29,637 bases of DNA. It comes from Thermoplasmatales archaeon UBA509 (GTDB lineage: Archaea > Thermoplasmatota > Thermoplasmata > Thermoplasmatales > Thermoplasmataceae). The position numbers and the translations under genes are program-made. The notes under the pieces were generated by a model. That model made no database searches, was not told the DNA's origin, and saw only the letters and a list, made by a program, of their open reading frames with translations. The DNA is taken from assembly GCA_002498845.1 (NCBI GenBank), contig DAJC01000031.1:1-29637 (forward strand), given 5' to 3'. Shown here one piece after another: positions 16,679 through 24,548 of this stretch (the first letter of the stretch is position 1; each line of letters opens with the position of its first letter).

Positions 16679-17179
16679 TTAGATAAACCTGAGAAGATCT
16701 TCGGGGAAATTTTCTATATCCACATATTTTTCAGAGGATATTGCCACCCCTGCATTGTAGCAGATACTGAAAGGGCCGTTTATCTGCCTTGTTGAGAGAA
16801 ATGCTGTCCCCCCATACGCACGGAACTGCTCAACCCTTTCCTGGCTACCATATGGGAAAACCGTCTCAGGCGAGATATCAAGCACCTTTTGTAACACTGA
16901 ATCATTCATTCCTGGATCCACTACAACCCTGGCTGCTCCTGAGACAAGTGAGTCCACCAGGTCATACTCTTTCTGTACCATGTTGAATACCACCGTGTCG
17001 AAAAATTTGGCAACTCTGGTGTATGTCTTGAAATTATAATTCCCATGGAGTATACCATCATAATCACAGAGGAAAATCTGGTCCCCTTCCAGTGTCTCAA
17101 GTTGCTGGTCGGGTGGAATCCCTTCCAGTACATGATTCCTAACAGAAATGCACCTAATCTTCAACGCAACACGAAGCAT
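16679..17179 (-). CDS. Short HisA-like (beta/alpha barrel half) protein, function unknown
   Basis: 166 residues of soluble alpha/beta protein. The order of segments IFLCDYDGILHGNYN, FFDTVVFNM, and AARVVVDPG recalls HisA/HisF-type barrels (strand, acidic DxDG, next strand, glycine-rich turn). It is about two thirds the length of HisA and lacks a clear second phosphate-binding half. I therefore treat it as a remote relative with unknown activity, not as HisA. No his genes are nearby. The ATG at 17179 lies only about 10 bases from a TATA-like TTTATAGATG. A TTG at 17164 is at the expected leaderless distance and could be the true start. Confidence 0.6.
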   Translation of the reverse strand: MLRVALKIRCISVRNHVLEGIPPDQQLETLEGDQIFLCDYDGILHGNYNFKTYTRVAKFFDTVVFNMVQKEYDLVDSLVSGAARVVVDPGMNDSVLQKVLDISPETVFPYGSQERVEQFRAYGGTAFLSTRQINGPFSICYNAGVAISSEKYVDIENFPEDLLRFI

Positions 17180-17340
17180 AACACATCTATAAAATGTTTG
17201 TTACCGGGCAGCGTGTCACTATGTAACAGATTTGTCAATACATACATGACAAGAGACATCACGCCAATGCACTGATTTGTGCATCCGCTGTAATGGTAAA
17301 AATTTATGATCACAACCAGTGTTGAAATATGTCAGGAAAG

Positions 17341-17350
17341 CTTATTTATG
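17341..17350 (+). promoter_or_regulatory. TATA box of the universal stress protein gene
   Basis: CTTATTTATG is centred about 26 bases before the ATG at 17372, the third codon of the called frame, and 20 before the ATG at 17366. A second A/T-rich run (17357-17367) follows directly. Confidence 0.45.
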
Positions 17351-17365
17351 TTTTCTTAATTATAT

Positions 17366-18190
17366 ATGGATATGTTTTCATCATCAAGATCATACCTACT
17401 AAAGTTCGACCGGACAATCGTGCCAATGGCAAAGGGTGACAGATCAAGAACGGTTCTGGACCTTGCATTTGATCTTGCACATGAGTACTCTTCGGAGATC
17501 ACTGCCCTTACTGTCAAGGAAAACGTGAGGGAAGTAACGTGGAGCGACAAGGTTGCTGTGGTGATCAACGCTTACAAGGAAGGCAAGGAGAAGAACATCA
17601 AGGTTATCCCAAAGGTTAGGACCTCAAGATCCGTAAAACAGGGCATAGTTGAGGAGGTAAGCAGCAGGGCCTATGACCTCCTTCTTCTGGGAACATTCAA
17701 ACGATCAGTACTGTCAGCATCCATATTCGGCACAATAGGAGACTATGTGATCAAGAACTCCACAATACCCACTGCTGTGGTCAGCCTGCATGGGAGCAAA
17801 TACCCATATGGCAAGATTCTGGTGCCGCTGTGCGAAACACTTACCACGAGAGCAGCAGTCTCATTTGCACTTCATATGAAGAAAGCTTTGAACGCCAAGC
17901 TAATACTTGCCGATCTCAGGAAATTTGACAAGAAGAAGACCCATGGCTTCAATACCCTTATGGACAGGCTTGGGGAAGCAATTGAACAGTATGGAAGTGA
18001 CATAACAGTAGTGAGGCCGGGTATGTCCAGCAACCTCACTGATGAAGTCTCAAATCTCATAAGAGAACAGAATCCGGATGTTATAGTGATGGGAGTCAGG
18101 GATTCACCGGGAGGGAAGGTGCGTTTTAACTCTGACCTGAAGGCCATCATAAAGGGAACTTACCAGGATACCATTGTGGTTAAGAAATGA
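17366..18190 (+). CDS. Tandem universal stress protein (two UspA domains)
   Basis: Cytoplasmic nucleotide-binding-type regulator. Two Usp folds are seen: residues about 12-140 (FDRTIVPMAKGDRS ... TIPTAVVSLHG) and 145-274 (YGKILVPLCETLT ... TIVVKK). Each begins with the strand that starts Usp domains. The ATP-binding G-x2-G-x9-G pattern is degenerate in both, so nucleotide binding is doubtful. The gene converges on kdpC with only 13 bases between the stops. Because bacterial KdpD contains a Usp domain, and the haloarchaeal kdp operon carries an extra Usp-related gene, a link with potassium regulation is possible here, but the opposite orientation argues against co-transcription. Confidence 0.85.
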   Translation: MDMFSSSRSYLLKFDRTIVPMAKGDRSRTVLDLAFDLAHEYSSEITALTVKENVREVTWSDKVAVVINAYKEGKEKNIKVIPKVRTSRSVKQGIVEEVSSRAYDLLLLGTFKRSVLSASIFGTIGDYVIKNSTIPTAVVSLHGSKYPYGKILVPLCETLTTRAAVSFALHMKKALNAKLILADLRKFDKKKTHGFNTLMDRLGEAIEQYGSDITVVRPGMSSNLTDEVSNLIREQNPDVIVMGVRDSPGGKVRFNSDLKAIIKGTYQDTIVVKK

Positions 18191-18203
18191 TACTGGTTCT
18201 CGT

Positions 18204-18845
18204 TCACGCCAGGAAATTTTCCGGAAGTATAGCCTTCTTCATAAGGTAATGGATTATGAGGAAGTTGAGGGCCACGGTGTTGACATAATACGACCCGAAT
18301 AACGGGAAATCCTGCTTTTCATTATGGCTGATGCTGTAATTCAGGAAAGTTTCCACTGTCAGCATAGAGAGGTTTTCGCTGCTGTTTGATGCCAGGGTCA
18401 CTATTGATTGTGCTATCCTGGTTACCTGATCGTAAGCGCCAGCCACAGGAATATTTGGGTCCAGGCCGGATGCAGATGGGGAGACCATATCATATGGAAC
18501 CTGAGAAACATTAATCCCAGGATTCTCCGACAGAAACTGCTTCAGGTAATGTTCCGTAATATTGACGAACTGAGGATTGTCCGGAGATATCTCAGTGCTT
18601 CCTGATTGAGACAGGTTGTAGCCTATGGCAGATGGACGGGGCTGGAAGAATACGGATGAGTTGAACGCCTCGGCAAGATATTCAGAGCCGTATACCGTAC
18701 CATTAATGGTGATTGGCGAGCCAGAGGACTGCCACGGAAGAGCATGCTCTGTAATGAGTGCTGTGGCAGTGGGGTATGCAAATCCCAGAAGGGCCATGAT
18801 GGAGAGCGCAAGCAGGAATGACCTCAGCAACGTCCTTGCATTCAT
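18204..18845 (-). CDS. kdpC: K+-transporting ATPase subunit KdpC
   Basis: Small subunit of the high-affinity potassium pump, which stabilises the complex. One N-terminal membrane helix (about 8-30) is followed by the extracytoplasmic domain with the conserved FQPRPSA (68-74) and SASGLDPNIP (near 123-132). PLFGSYYVN near the C-terminus matches the usual last strand. A tail of about 20 residues after it is longer than in E. coli and partly hydrophobic. The start is one base after the kdpB stop (TAA-G-ATG), so the genes are translated together. Confidence 0.94.
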   Translation of the reverse strand: MNARTLLRSFLLALSIMALLGFAYPTATALITEHALPWQSSGSPITINGTVYGSEYLAEAFNSSVFFQPRPSAIGYNLSQSGSTEISPDNPQFVNITEHYLKQFLSENPGINVSQVPYDMVSPSASGLDPNIPVAGAYDQVTRIAQSIVTLASNSSENLSMLTVETFLNYSISHNEKQDFPLFGSYYVNTVALNFLIIHYLMKKAILPENFLA

Positions 18846-18846
18846 C

Positions 18847-20838
18847 TTACCACACCACCCCTACCACAGAAAGAAGCACGTAGATGAGCTTGATGAATAT
18901 GAAGGGAACGATTACGCCGCCAAGCCCGTAGAGAAGCAGGTTTCGCTTCAGAAGGTCTGATATGCCTGAGGGAACGAAATGAACCCCCCTGATTGCCAGT
19001 GGAATAAGTACCACGATAATTGCCGTATTAAAGATTAAAGCAGAAGTTATTGCGAGAAGAGGGTTTGTAAGGCCAAGAAGGTTCAGGTAGTCCAGGCTCG
19101 GGAATATGAAGAATATTGCAGGAATTATGACAAAATATTTTGAGATGTCATTTGCAATGCTGAATGTTGTTAACGCACCTCTTGTGATCAGTATCTGCTT
19201 GCCTATGAATATGACATCAAGCAGCTTCGTTGGATCATTATCAAGGTCCACCATGTTGGCGGCTTCCTTTGCAGCCGGTGTACCGTTGTTCATGGCAAGC
19301 CCCACATCTGCCTTCGCCAGGGCGGGTGCATCGTTTGTGCCATCTCCCACCATGGCGACCATAAGCTGCTTTTCTTTCTCTCCTATTACAACATTATACT
19401 TGTCCATGGGTGTAACATTTGCGACAAATTCATCAATACCGGCTTCCCTTGCTATGTATTCTGCTGTTACCTCATCATCGCCGGTGCACATTATTGTCTT
19501 GATATTCATGGATTTTATGGATTCCAGCCTTTCTTTAACTCCTGGTTTCAGCAGATCGTTCAGTTCTATGACCCCTGTGAATTTTCCATCCTGAACCACT
19601 GGAATGGCTGTGCCTCCACGCATAGATATTTCCTTGCAGAGGGCCTCGATAAAAGTATCGCTCAGGGAAAACTTTGCCTTGAGTGATTTCAGTGAACCTT
19701 TCAGTATTTCCCTGTCCCCCATCCTCACTCCGCTGAATTTTGTCTCTGCGGAAAATGGAATGAATTCGTGTTCACCAACGTCACTGGCTGTAATATCTAC
19801 ACCCTGCTTCCTGGCGAGATTTACAATTGAAATCCCTTCCTTTGTCATGTCCTCAAGCGATGAAACTGCGCACATCCTTACAAATTCTTTGTAATCCACA
19901 CCAGTGTTGGGGTAGAACTTCACGGCCTCCCTCTCGCCGATCGTAACAGTGCCTGTCTTGTCCAGAATTATGGTGTCGATGTCGCCTGCGTTTTCCACTG
20001 CCCTTCCGCTCTTGGCTATTATGTTGAATTCCGAAATCTTGTTGATTGCCGATACTCCTATTGCCGGCAGAAGCGCCCCGATGGTGGTTGGCATGAGAGC
20101 TATTAAAAGAACCAGCAGCATGATTATATTTATGGTAATGCCAAGAAGGCGTGCCATGGGAAATATGACCGCAGAAATAATCAGGAAAACAAGAGTGAGT
20201 CCTGAGAGGAGAACAGCCAGTGCTATCTCATTTGGAGTTCTCTGCCTTGTTGCTGTGCCGATAAGCTTTATCATGTTGTCTATGAAGCTGTTTCCCGGAT
20301 CAGATGTTGCCTTTATTGTGGCTCTGTCCGTAACAAGCTTTGTGGAACCCGTTACGCTGTCCCCCTGCACCTTCATGACAGCCCGGGATTCACCTGTTAT
20401 GTTGGATTCATTCACATAGCAACTGCCACTGATAATTTCCCCATCCACCGGAATAATCTCATCATGGTAGACCTCGATGATATCTCCTTTCTTCACTTCT
20501 GATGAGGGGCGGTCTACCGTTCCGCTGTCCGTTACAACATGAGCCATGGTATTGGTCTTCATCTTTCTTAGGGATGCAGTTATTGCATTGCTCTTGCCCT
20601 CTGAAAATGCCTCTGCAAGATTGCTGAAAAAGATGGTCAGAAACAGCATCACAGTTGTGGAGATGTAGAACGCACTGTATGGAAATCCAGAGGGCAGGTC
20701 AGCCAGTGATGGGAACAGAGTAAGCACAAGGGATACTGCAAATGCAACTTCCGTGACGAACATTACCGGGTTCCGTAACAGTCTGTCTGGCCTGAAGTCC
20801 CTCATTGTGAAATAAAGAATCTCCACATACCTGTTCAT
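18847..20838 (-). CDS. kdpB: K+-transporting P-type ATPase catalytic subunit KdpB
   Basis: ATP-hydrolysing subunit in the membrane. The phosphorylated aspartate is Asp293 in DKTGT. TGES (148-151) is the dephosphorylation loop, with the Ser that in E. coli is a regulatory phosphorylation site. The hinge motif MVGDGTNDAPALAKADVG is at about 496-513. Seven hydrophobic segments fit the family. At 663 residues it is slightly shorter than the E. coli protein (682). The ATG overlaps the kdpA stop by four bases. Confidence 0.97.
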   Translation of the reverse strand: MNRYVEILYFTMRDFRPDRLLRNPVMFVTEVAFAVSLVLTLFPSLADLPSGFPYSAFYISTTVMLFLTIFFSNLAEAFSEGKSNAITASLRKMKTNTMAHVVTDSGTVDRPSSEVKKGDIIEVYHDEIIPVDGEIISGSCYVNESNITGESRAVMKVQGDSVTGSTKLVTDRATIKATSDPGNSFIDNMIKLIGTATRQRTPNEIALAVLLSGLTLVFLIISAVIFPMARLLGITINIIMLLVLLIALMPTTIGALLPAIGVSAINKISEFNIIAKSGRAVENAGDIDTIILDKTGTVTIGEREAVKFYPNTGVDYKEFVRMCAVSSLEDMTKEGISIVNLARKQGVDITASDVGEHEFIPFSAETKFSGVRMGDREILKGSLKSLKAKFSLSDTFIEALCKEISMRGGTAIPVVQDGKFTGVIELNDLLKPGVKERLESIKSMNIKTIMCTGDDEVTAEYIAREAGIDEFVANVTPMDKYNVVIGEKEKQLMVAMVGDGTNDAPALAKADVGLAMNNGTPAAKEAANMVDLDNDPTKLLDVIFIGKQILITRGALTTFSIANDISKYFVIIPAIFFIFPSLDYLNLLGLTNPLLAITSALIFNTAIIVVLIPLAIRGVHFVPSGISDLLKRNLLLYGLGGVIVPFIFIKLIYVLLSVVGVVW

Positions 20839-22613
20839 GGAATCACCCCTAAGATGAAGAGATTAAAGGCCTTGGCGAAGGCAAGGAGAGGGCCAAGTGC
20901 CAGTATTGGAAAGAAAGAGAGCAGGCCCAAAAGAATCATGACGAAGAAGAGCGTGAAGCCGAAAAGGAATGAACCGGGATCAACAGTCCTTGCTACCTGG
21001 ACTTTAGGTTTCTTATAAGAAAATGACTGGGCTATGAGGAGCTGGAAACCCATCAGAAGGTAACGGCCAAGAAGCATAACAATACCATCCACGTAATTGA
21101 AGAACGGCTGATTAGTCACAAATCCACCCACTTCTGACCCGTTGTTTGAGGCCGCTGTGGCAAATTCGTAGAGGAGCTGCGTGATTTTGTCAGGGCCGGT
21201 ATTGACGAAGGAGGTCATGAACTGTGGCAGAAGCAGTGTTATTCCGAATGGTATTATCACAAGCAGCGGGTGCGTGACAAGGGAGAGCGTGGAGTACCTT
21301 ATCTCCCTTGAACCAATTTTCAGGCTCATTATTTCTGGAAGTTTACCTACCATAAGCGAAGTTATGAACACTGTGAAAATCACATACATGAATATGTTCA
21401 GTACTCCAGTGCCCACGCCTCCCAGTGGATCGTTCATGAGAAGATCAAGGAGCGGACCCATTATGCCCACTGGCGTATAGTTAATGAGGGCTGAGTTCAC
21501 TGCTCCTGTGGAGGTTATGGTGGAGCCAACACTGAAGAGTGTACTCTGCGAGATGCCGAGGGCCGTCTCTTTTCCAAGCATGTTTCCTGTAAAACTCATT
21601 CCCAGAGCTGTTATTGAAGGTATTCCGGACATTTCACCAAAGAATGAAAGAAATGAAGTAAAGACAAAAATTATCATTATGACGCCGTAAAGCATTGTTG
21701 CAAAGCGCTTATTATCGAAAACTTTTCCCAGTGAAAGAATCGAGGCAAGAGGAATCAGGAGCAGGGCCTCAAGCTCTACCATGTTAGTGAACCAGTCAGG
21801 GTTGCCCAGGGGAAATCCAGCGTTTGCGCCATAAAAACCTCCTCCATTTGTCCCTATGGTTTTAATGGATTCCAGAGTGGCTACTGGGCCTAATGGGAGC
21901 CTGAATGCAGTATGGCTCAGGACTGGAGTTATGGTAAGATATGGCGTCATTGTCTGGGGAATCCCGGAGAGAACCAGAATGAAAGTGAGCACAACAGAAA
22001 GTGGAAAAAGCAGGTAGAATTCAGACACAAGAAAATCATGGTAAAAATTCCCTATTTTCCCATTTTCACTGAGTATTCCCCTTATGAATGCCATGGAAGC
22101 TGCAAACCCAATACCTGCGGATATGAACATGAAGCCGGTGATTACAAAAGTGGTGCTGAAATAACTGAGATCAAAGGGATTGGAGTAGTGCTGGAGATTG
22201 GTGTTTGTGAGAAAACTGGAGACAGTGTTGAATATGAGGCTTGGCGTCATGTGGTTGTTGGAAAAAGAAAACGGAAGATCATGCTGGAAATAAATTACTG
22301 CAAAACCTATTGCCCCCAGAAACAGAGAGAAGACCAGGATGGATGTAAAATATTCCCTGAATTCCATCTGCTTCTTGGCATCCTCGCCCAGGAATCTCTC
22401 AAATGCCCTGACTACGGGGCCACTTATGCGATCCATGGCTGTGGGTTCTCCCTTGTAGATTTTTGCTATGTAACCGGAAAGCAGATAAGCCAGTACGGTG
22501 GCCAGAAGGATGTAGATGATAATTATGAAGGAGCCTGAAACATAGCGGTTTGTGACGAAAAAATTGGCCCAGAAATTGCCGCCGGACTGTGAGGAAACAG
22601 ACGATATTATCAT
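20835..22613 (-). CDS. kdpA: K+-transporting ATPase channel-like subunit KdpA
   Basis: Binds and admits K+. The four pore loops are visible: SSFLTNTNLQHYSNP, TIGTNGGGFYGANAGFPLGNP, TSTGAVNSALINY, and ASNNGSEVGG, matching the KdpA selectivity filter loops. About ten hydrophobic helices; 592 residues (E. coli 557). The start overlaps the kdpF stop by four bases (ATGA), which makes translation of the set F-A-B-C tightly coupled. Confidence 0.97.
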   Translation of the reverse strand: MIISSVSSQSGGNFWANFFVTNRYVSGSFIIIIYILLATVLAYLLSGYIAKIYKGEPTAMDRISGPVVRAFERFLGEDAKKQMEFREYFTSILVFSLFLGAIGFAVIYFQHDLPFSFSNNHMTPSLIFNTVSSFLTNTNLQHYSNPFDLSYFSTTFVITGFMFISAGIGFAASMAFIRGILSENGKIGNFYHDFLVSEFYLLFPLSVVLTFILVLSGIPQTMTPYLTITPVLSHTAFRLPLGPVATLESIKTIGTNGGGFYGANAGFPLGNPDWFTNMVELEALLLIPLASILSLGKVFDNKRFATMLYGVIMIIFVFTSFLSFFGEMSGIPSITALGMSFTGNMLGKETALGISQSTLFSVGSTITSTGAVNSALINYTPVGIMGPLLDLLMNDPLGGVGTGVLNIFMYVIFTVFITSLMVGKLPEIMSLKIGSREIRYSTLSLVTHPLLVIIPFGITLLLPQFMTSFVNTGPDKITQLLYEFATAASNNGSEVGGFVTNQPFFNYVDGIVMLLGRYLLMGFQLLIAQSFSYKKPKVQVARTVDPGSFLFGFTLFFVMILLGLLSFFPILALGPLLAFAKAFNLFILGVIP

Positions 22614-22699
22614 AGCTTCTCAGCCGCCAGGATTGAAATGATAAGGTACACTACCAGTGCCAGGACAATAACTCCAATGACCAGATATGATACGGGCAT
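22610..22699 (-). CDS. kdpF: KdpF, 29-residue accessory subunit of the potassium pump
   Basis: Translating the minus strand from the ATG at 22699 gives a single hydrophobic helix of 29 residues (VIGVIVLALVVYLIISI) that ends LAAEKL. The end compares well with the INAEAF end of E. coli KdpF (also 29 residues). Its stop overlaps the kdpA start in ATGA. KdpF sits at the interface of KdpA and KdpB and stabilises the complex. The gene is easily missed because of its size. Confidence 0.9.
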   Translation of the reverse strand: MPVSYLVIGVIVLALVVYLIISILAAEKL

Positions 22700-22700
22700 T

Positions 22701-22727
22701 TCAAGCTCTGGCTTTATGAAGAAACAT
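22701..22727 (-). other. Possible 8-codon leader frame before kdpF
   Basis: An ATG at 22727 opens the frame MFLHKARA and stops (TGA) one base before the kdpF ATG. It lies about 25 bases from the TATA box, just where a leaderless transcript would begin, so it may be translated first and pass the ribosome on to kdpF. It may equally be an accident; the family is unknown. Confidence 0.3.
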
Positions 22728-22744
22728 TATTTAATTTTTTTCCG

Positions 22745-22756
22745 ATATATTTATAT
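22745..22756 (-). promoter_or_regulatory. TATA box of the kdpFABC operon
   Basis: ATATAAATATAT on the minus strand is centred about 50 bases before the kdpF ATG and about 24 before the ATG at 22727. It is the strongest promoter-like sequence between the membrane gene and kdpF. Confidence 0.6.
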
Positions 22757-22796
22757 GCTTCGGATTCCCAGAACTAAAAAGCAGAACTTAAAAATG

Positions 22797-22819
22797 TCCC
22801 CTGACACTCTGTCAGGGGA
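22797..22819 (-). terminator. Perfect 10-base inverted repeat followed by a T-run
   Basis: Arms TCCCCTGACA and TGTCAGGGGA with a 3-base loop form a perfect hairpin. Read on the minus strand it is followed by CATTTTTAAG, so it has the form of an intrinsic terminator for the interrupted membrane gene that ends at 22852. It also lies about 40 bases upstream of the kdp TATA box and could instead be an operator for kdp. Confidence 0.5.
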
Positions 22820-22851
22820 AACTGCCATCCGGACCGAAAGGAGGAAATTGG

Positions 22852-23241
22852 TTACGGTGCGGACAGCAGGTGCTGTGGTACAGCTTCAATTGCAGTCAGA
22901 GCAGCCAGAACAGCTGCTACAGCCAGTCCTATCCAGAATATTACCAGAACTACCGTCCAAAGTTTGGAGACTTTTGCTTTTCCAGGAAGCATGTCGTATA
23001 TCAGTGTTGTGGGAAATGTGAATACTCCTGTCAGTCCAGAAGATATGTAAAGTCCCAGCATTGTTATCGGGCTTGAGGCCATCTTGTCCATGTAAGCGTT
23101 TGCACCGTAGTAAATTGCAATAAGTCCTGAGGACGGGGCAAGAATTCCCGTGAACTGGAGTTTCTGCTTCATTGCTATTGAGACTGCCATTATGATCAGT
23201 ATGAGCCCAATTATGAGGTACGGATCATAGAACAGTATGTT
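22852..23241 (-). pseudogene. 3' part of DUF981-like membrane protein gene, split by a tnpB element
   Basis: Codes the C-terminal 129 residues of an integral membrane protein. The visible part begins NILFYDPYLIIGL, contains four hydrophobic segments (for example GLILIIMAVSIAM and VVLVIFWIGLAVAAVLAAL), and ends before the kdp terminator-like hairpin. The frame continues a few codons into the mobile element (to an ATG at 23256), but these are element sequence. Joined to the 5' part at 24549-24752 it gives a single frame of about 197 codons. The family call (DUF981, function unknown) is from memory of its general form and is tentative. Expression of this part alone is doubtful. Confidence 0.7.
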
Positions 23242-23420
23242 GTGACATCTTCCCACTCCTGAAGGAGTGGGCTTCCTATTTCAACTATACATGGCTGATG
23301 CCTTCACGGATCAGGCATCACACCAGAGATATCTCCATAGGCGTATATTCCCCACTGTCCGTGTGTATCCCGGTCTGTATGAGACCGAACTTCTTTATGT
23401 TTATTGCAGCATTCAGGTCA
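23242..23420 (-). ncRNA. Probable omegaRNA (right-end RNA) region of the tnpB element
   Basis: In IS605-type elements the guide RNA of TnpB overlaps the 3' end of tnpB and runs to the right end, with the flanking host bases acting as guide. Here 76 bases separate the tnpB stop from the right end and contain the perfect 8-pair hairpin. The guide would begin AACATACTGTTCTATG, reading into the host gene from 23241. The upstream limit is a guess, and no covariance evidence is available. Confidence 0.45.
23252..23271. repeat. Right-end hairpin of the tnpB element
   Basis: Perfect 8-base stem with a 4-base loop (CCCACTCC-TGAA-GGAGTGGG), ten bases inside the inferred right end. Confidence 0.8.
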
Positions 23421-24460
23421 CGGTCAATGCTGAGACCGCATATGTCGCAGTTATATGTGCGATCCCATAGTTTCAGATCATGCTTTATGTTTCCGCAGTT
23501 TGAACACATCCTTGACGATGGATCGAACCTGCCTGTCTCGATTATGTTCTTTCCTCTTGACAGTGCCTTGGTTTTCAGCATTGTCACGAAAGAAGACCAT
23601 CCTGCATCTGCTATGCTCCTTGCAAGATGATGGTTCTTCATCATACCCGATACGTTCAGGTCTTCCGTTATTACGGTGTCATACGCCTTGAGCATTGCAT
23701 CTAATACCTTGTTGTGGAAATCCATCCTCTGGTTTGCTATGTGTTCCTGTGCTTTAGCCACTTCTACTCCTGCCCTATTCCTGTTCTTTGACCCCTTCTG
23801 CTTTCGGGAAAACCTCTTCTGCAATATTGCCAGTTTCTTTTCCGATTTCTTCAGGTTTTTGGGATTGTGGATCTGCATTCCGTCAGAGGTGGTCAGGAAT
23901 GCAGTTATGCCCACATCAATACCAGTAGATCTACCTGCTTCAATCTTTAAAGGTTCAGCTATTTTTATTCCTGTCTCAGCCAGTATTGAGGCATAATATT
24001 TTCCCGATGGTGCTTTTGATATGGTCAGGCTCCTCATTTCGCCTTCAATGTTCCTGTGCATGAAGAGACGCAATGGATTCTTGAATTTCGGGATTGCCAG
24101 GTGATTCCCGTTAATGGTGAAGTGTTGTGGCACTGAAAATGACCCGCCATTCTTTTTCTTCTTGAAAGCTGGATATTTCCCAATCTTCTTGAAGAATCCA
24201 TGAAATGCACTGTCAAGGTGCATTAATTCCTGTTGCAGGCTTTGTGAACTGACATCGTTTAACCACTCCTTTTCTTCCTTCAATGCTGGAAGGAGAACTG
24301 ACATATCCCTGTAACTCATTCCTTTACCAGTTTCAACATATCTCTTATTCCTGAAATCAAGAAAATGATTCCATACAAACCTGCACGATCCGATGTGCTT
24401 TTCGATCAACAATTTCTGTTCATCATCGGGATATATCCTGAATTTGTATGCAGTAAACAC
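23318..24460 (-). CDS. tnpB: TnpB, RNA-guided nuclease of IS605-type element
   Basis: 380 residues, complete. N-terminal AYKFRIYP is the usual opening. RuvC residues are intact: Asp182 (GIDVGI), Glu266 (ITEDL), and the Asp of DRDLNAAINI (about 348). A four-cysteine zinc ribbon (319, 322, 338, 341) lies between the last two. All residues needed for DNA cutting are therefore present. Known TnpB proteins use an RNA from the element's right end to cut the empty donor site beside a short motif (TAM), which helps keep the element. The start is GTG at 24460. There is no sign of decay, so the insertion may be recent. Confidence 0.93.
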   Translation of the reverse strand: MFTAYKFRIYPDDEQKLLIEKHIGSCRFVWNHFLDFRNKRYVETGKGMSYRDMSVLLPALKEEKEWLNDVSSQSLQQELMHLDSAFHGFFKKIGKYPAFKKKKNGGSFSVPQHFTINGNHLAIPKFKNPLRLFMHRNIEGEMRSLTISKAPSGKYYASILAETGIKIAEPLKIEAGRSTGIDVGITAFLTTSDGMQIHNPKNLKKSEKKLAILQKRFSRKQKGSKNRNRAGVEVAKAQEHIANQRMDFHNKVLDAMLKAYDTVITEDLNVSGMMKNHHLARSIADAGWSSFVTMLKTKALSRGKNIIETGRFDPSSRMCSNCGNIKHDLKLWDRTYNCDICGLSIDRDLNAAINIKKFGLIQTGIHTDSGEYTPMEISLV

Positions 24461-24511
24461 TGCGTTTATGTAATTGCTTTGTAATTATGAAATGTATGTG
24501 TCCGCTTTCAT

Positions 24512-24530
24512 CCCACCCTGAAGAGGTGGG
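24512..24530. repeat. Left-end hairpin of the tnpB element
   Basis: CCCACC and GGTGGG pair with a 7-base loop, about 18 bases inside the inferred left end; sequence similar to the right-end hairpin. Confidence 0.7.
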
Positions 24531-24548
24531 TTTTCTCGCTCACAACTG

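Larger units (their letters stand above)
23242..24548 (-). mobile_element. IS200/IS605-type element with tnpB only (IS1341-like)
   Basis: 1,307 bases. Both ends carry subterminal hairpins as in this family: CCCACTCC/GGAGTGGG with a 4-base loop at 23252-23271 (right end of the element) and CCCACC/GGTGGG at 24512-24530 (left end). There is no tnpA (HUH transposase) gene, so it must move with help from elsewhere. I place the ends at AGTTAT^CAG (left, outside base 24549) and TCAC^AAC (right, outside base 23241), because removal of exactly this piece restores the reading frame of the host gene. The left flank TTAT and right terminus TCAC resemble the cleavage tetranucleotides of IS608-like elements. 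There is no target duplication, as expected. Confidence 0.85.

Noticed and set aside
21912..22538. 208-codon plus-strand frame inside kdpA
   Set aside because: It is antisense to the conserved kdpA sequence and shows no family features.
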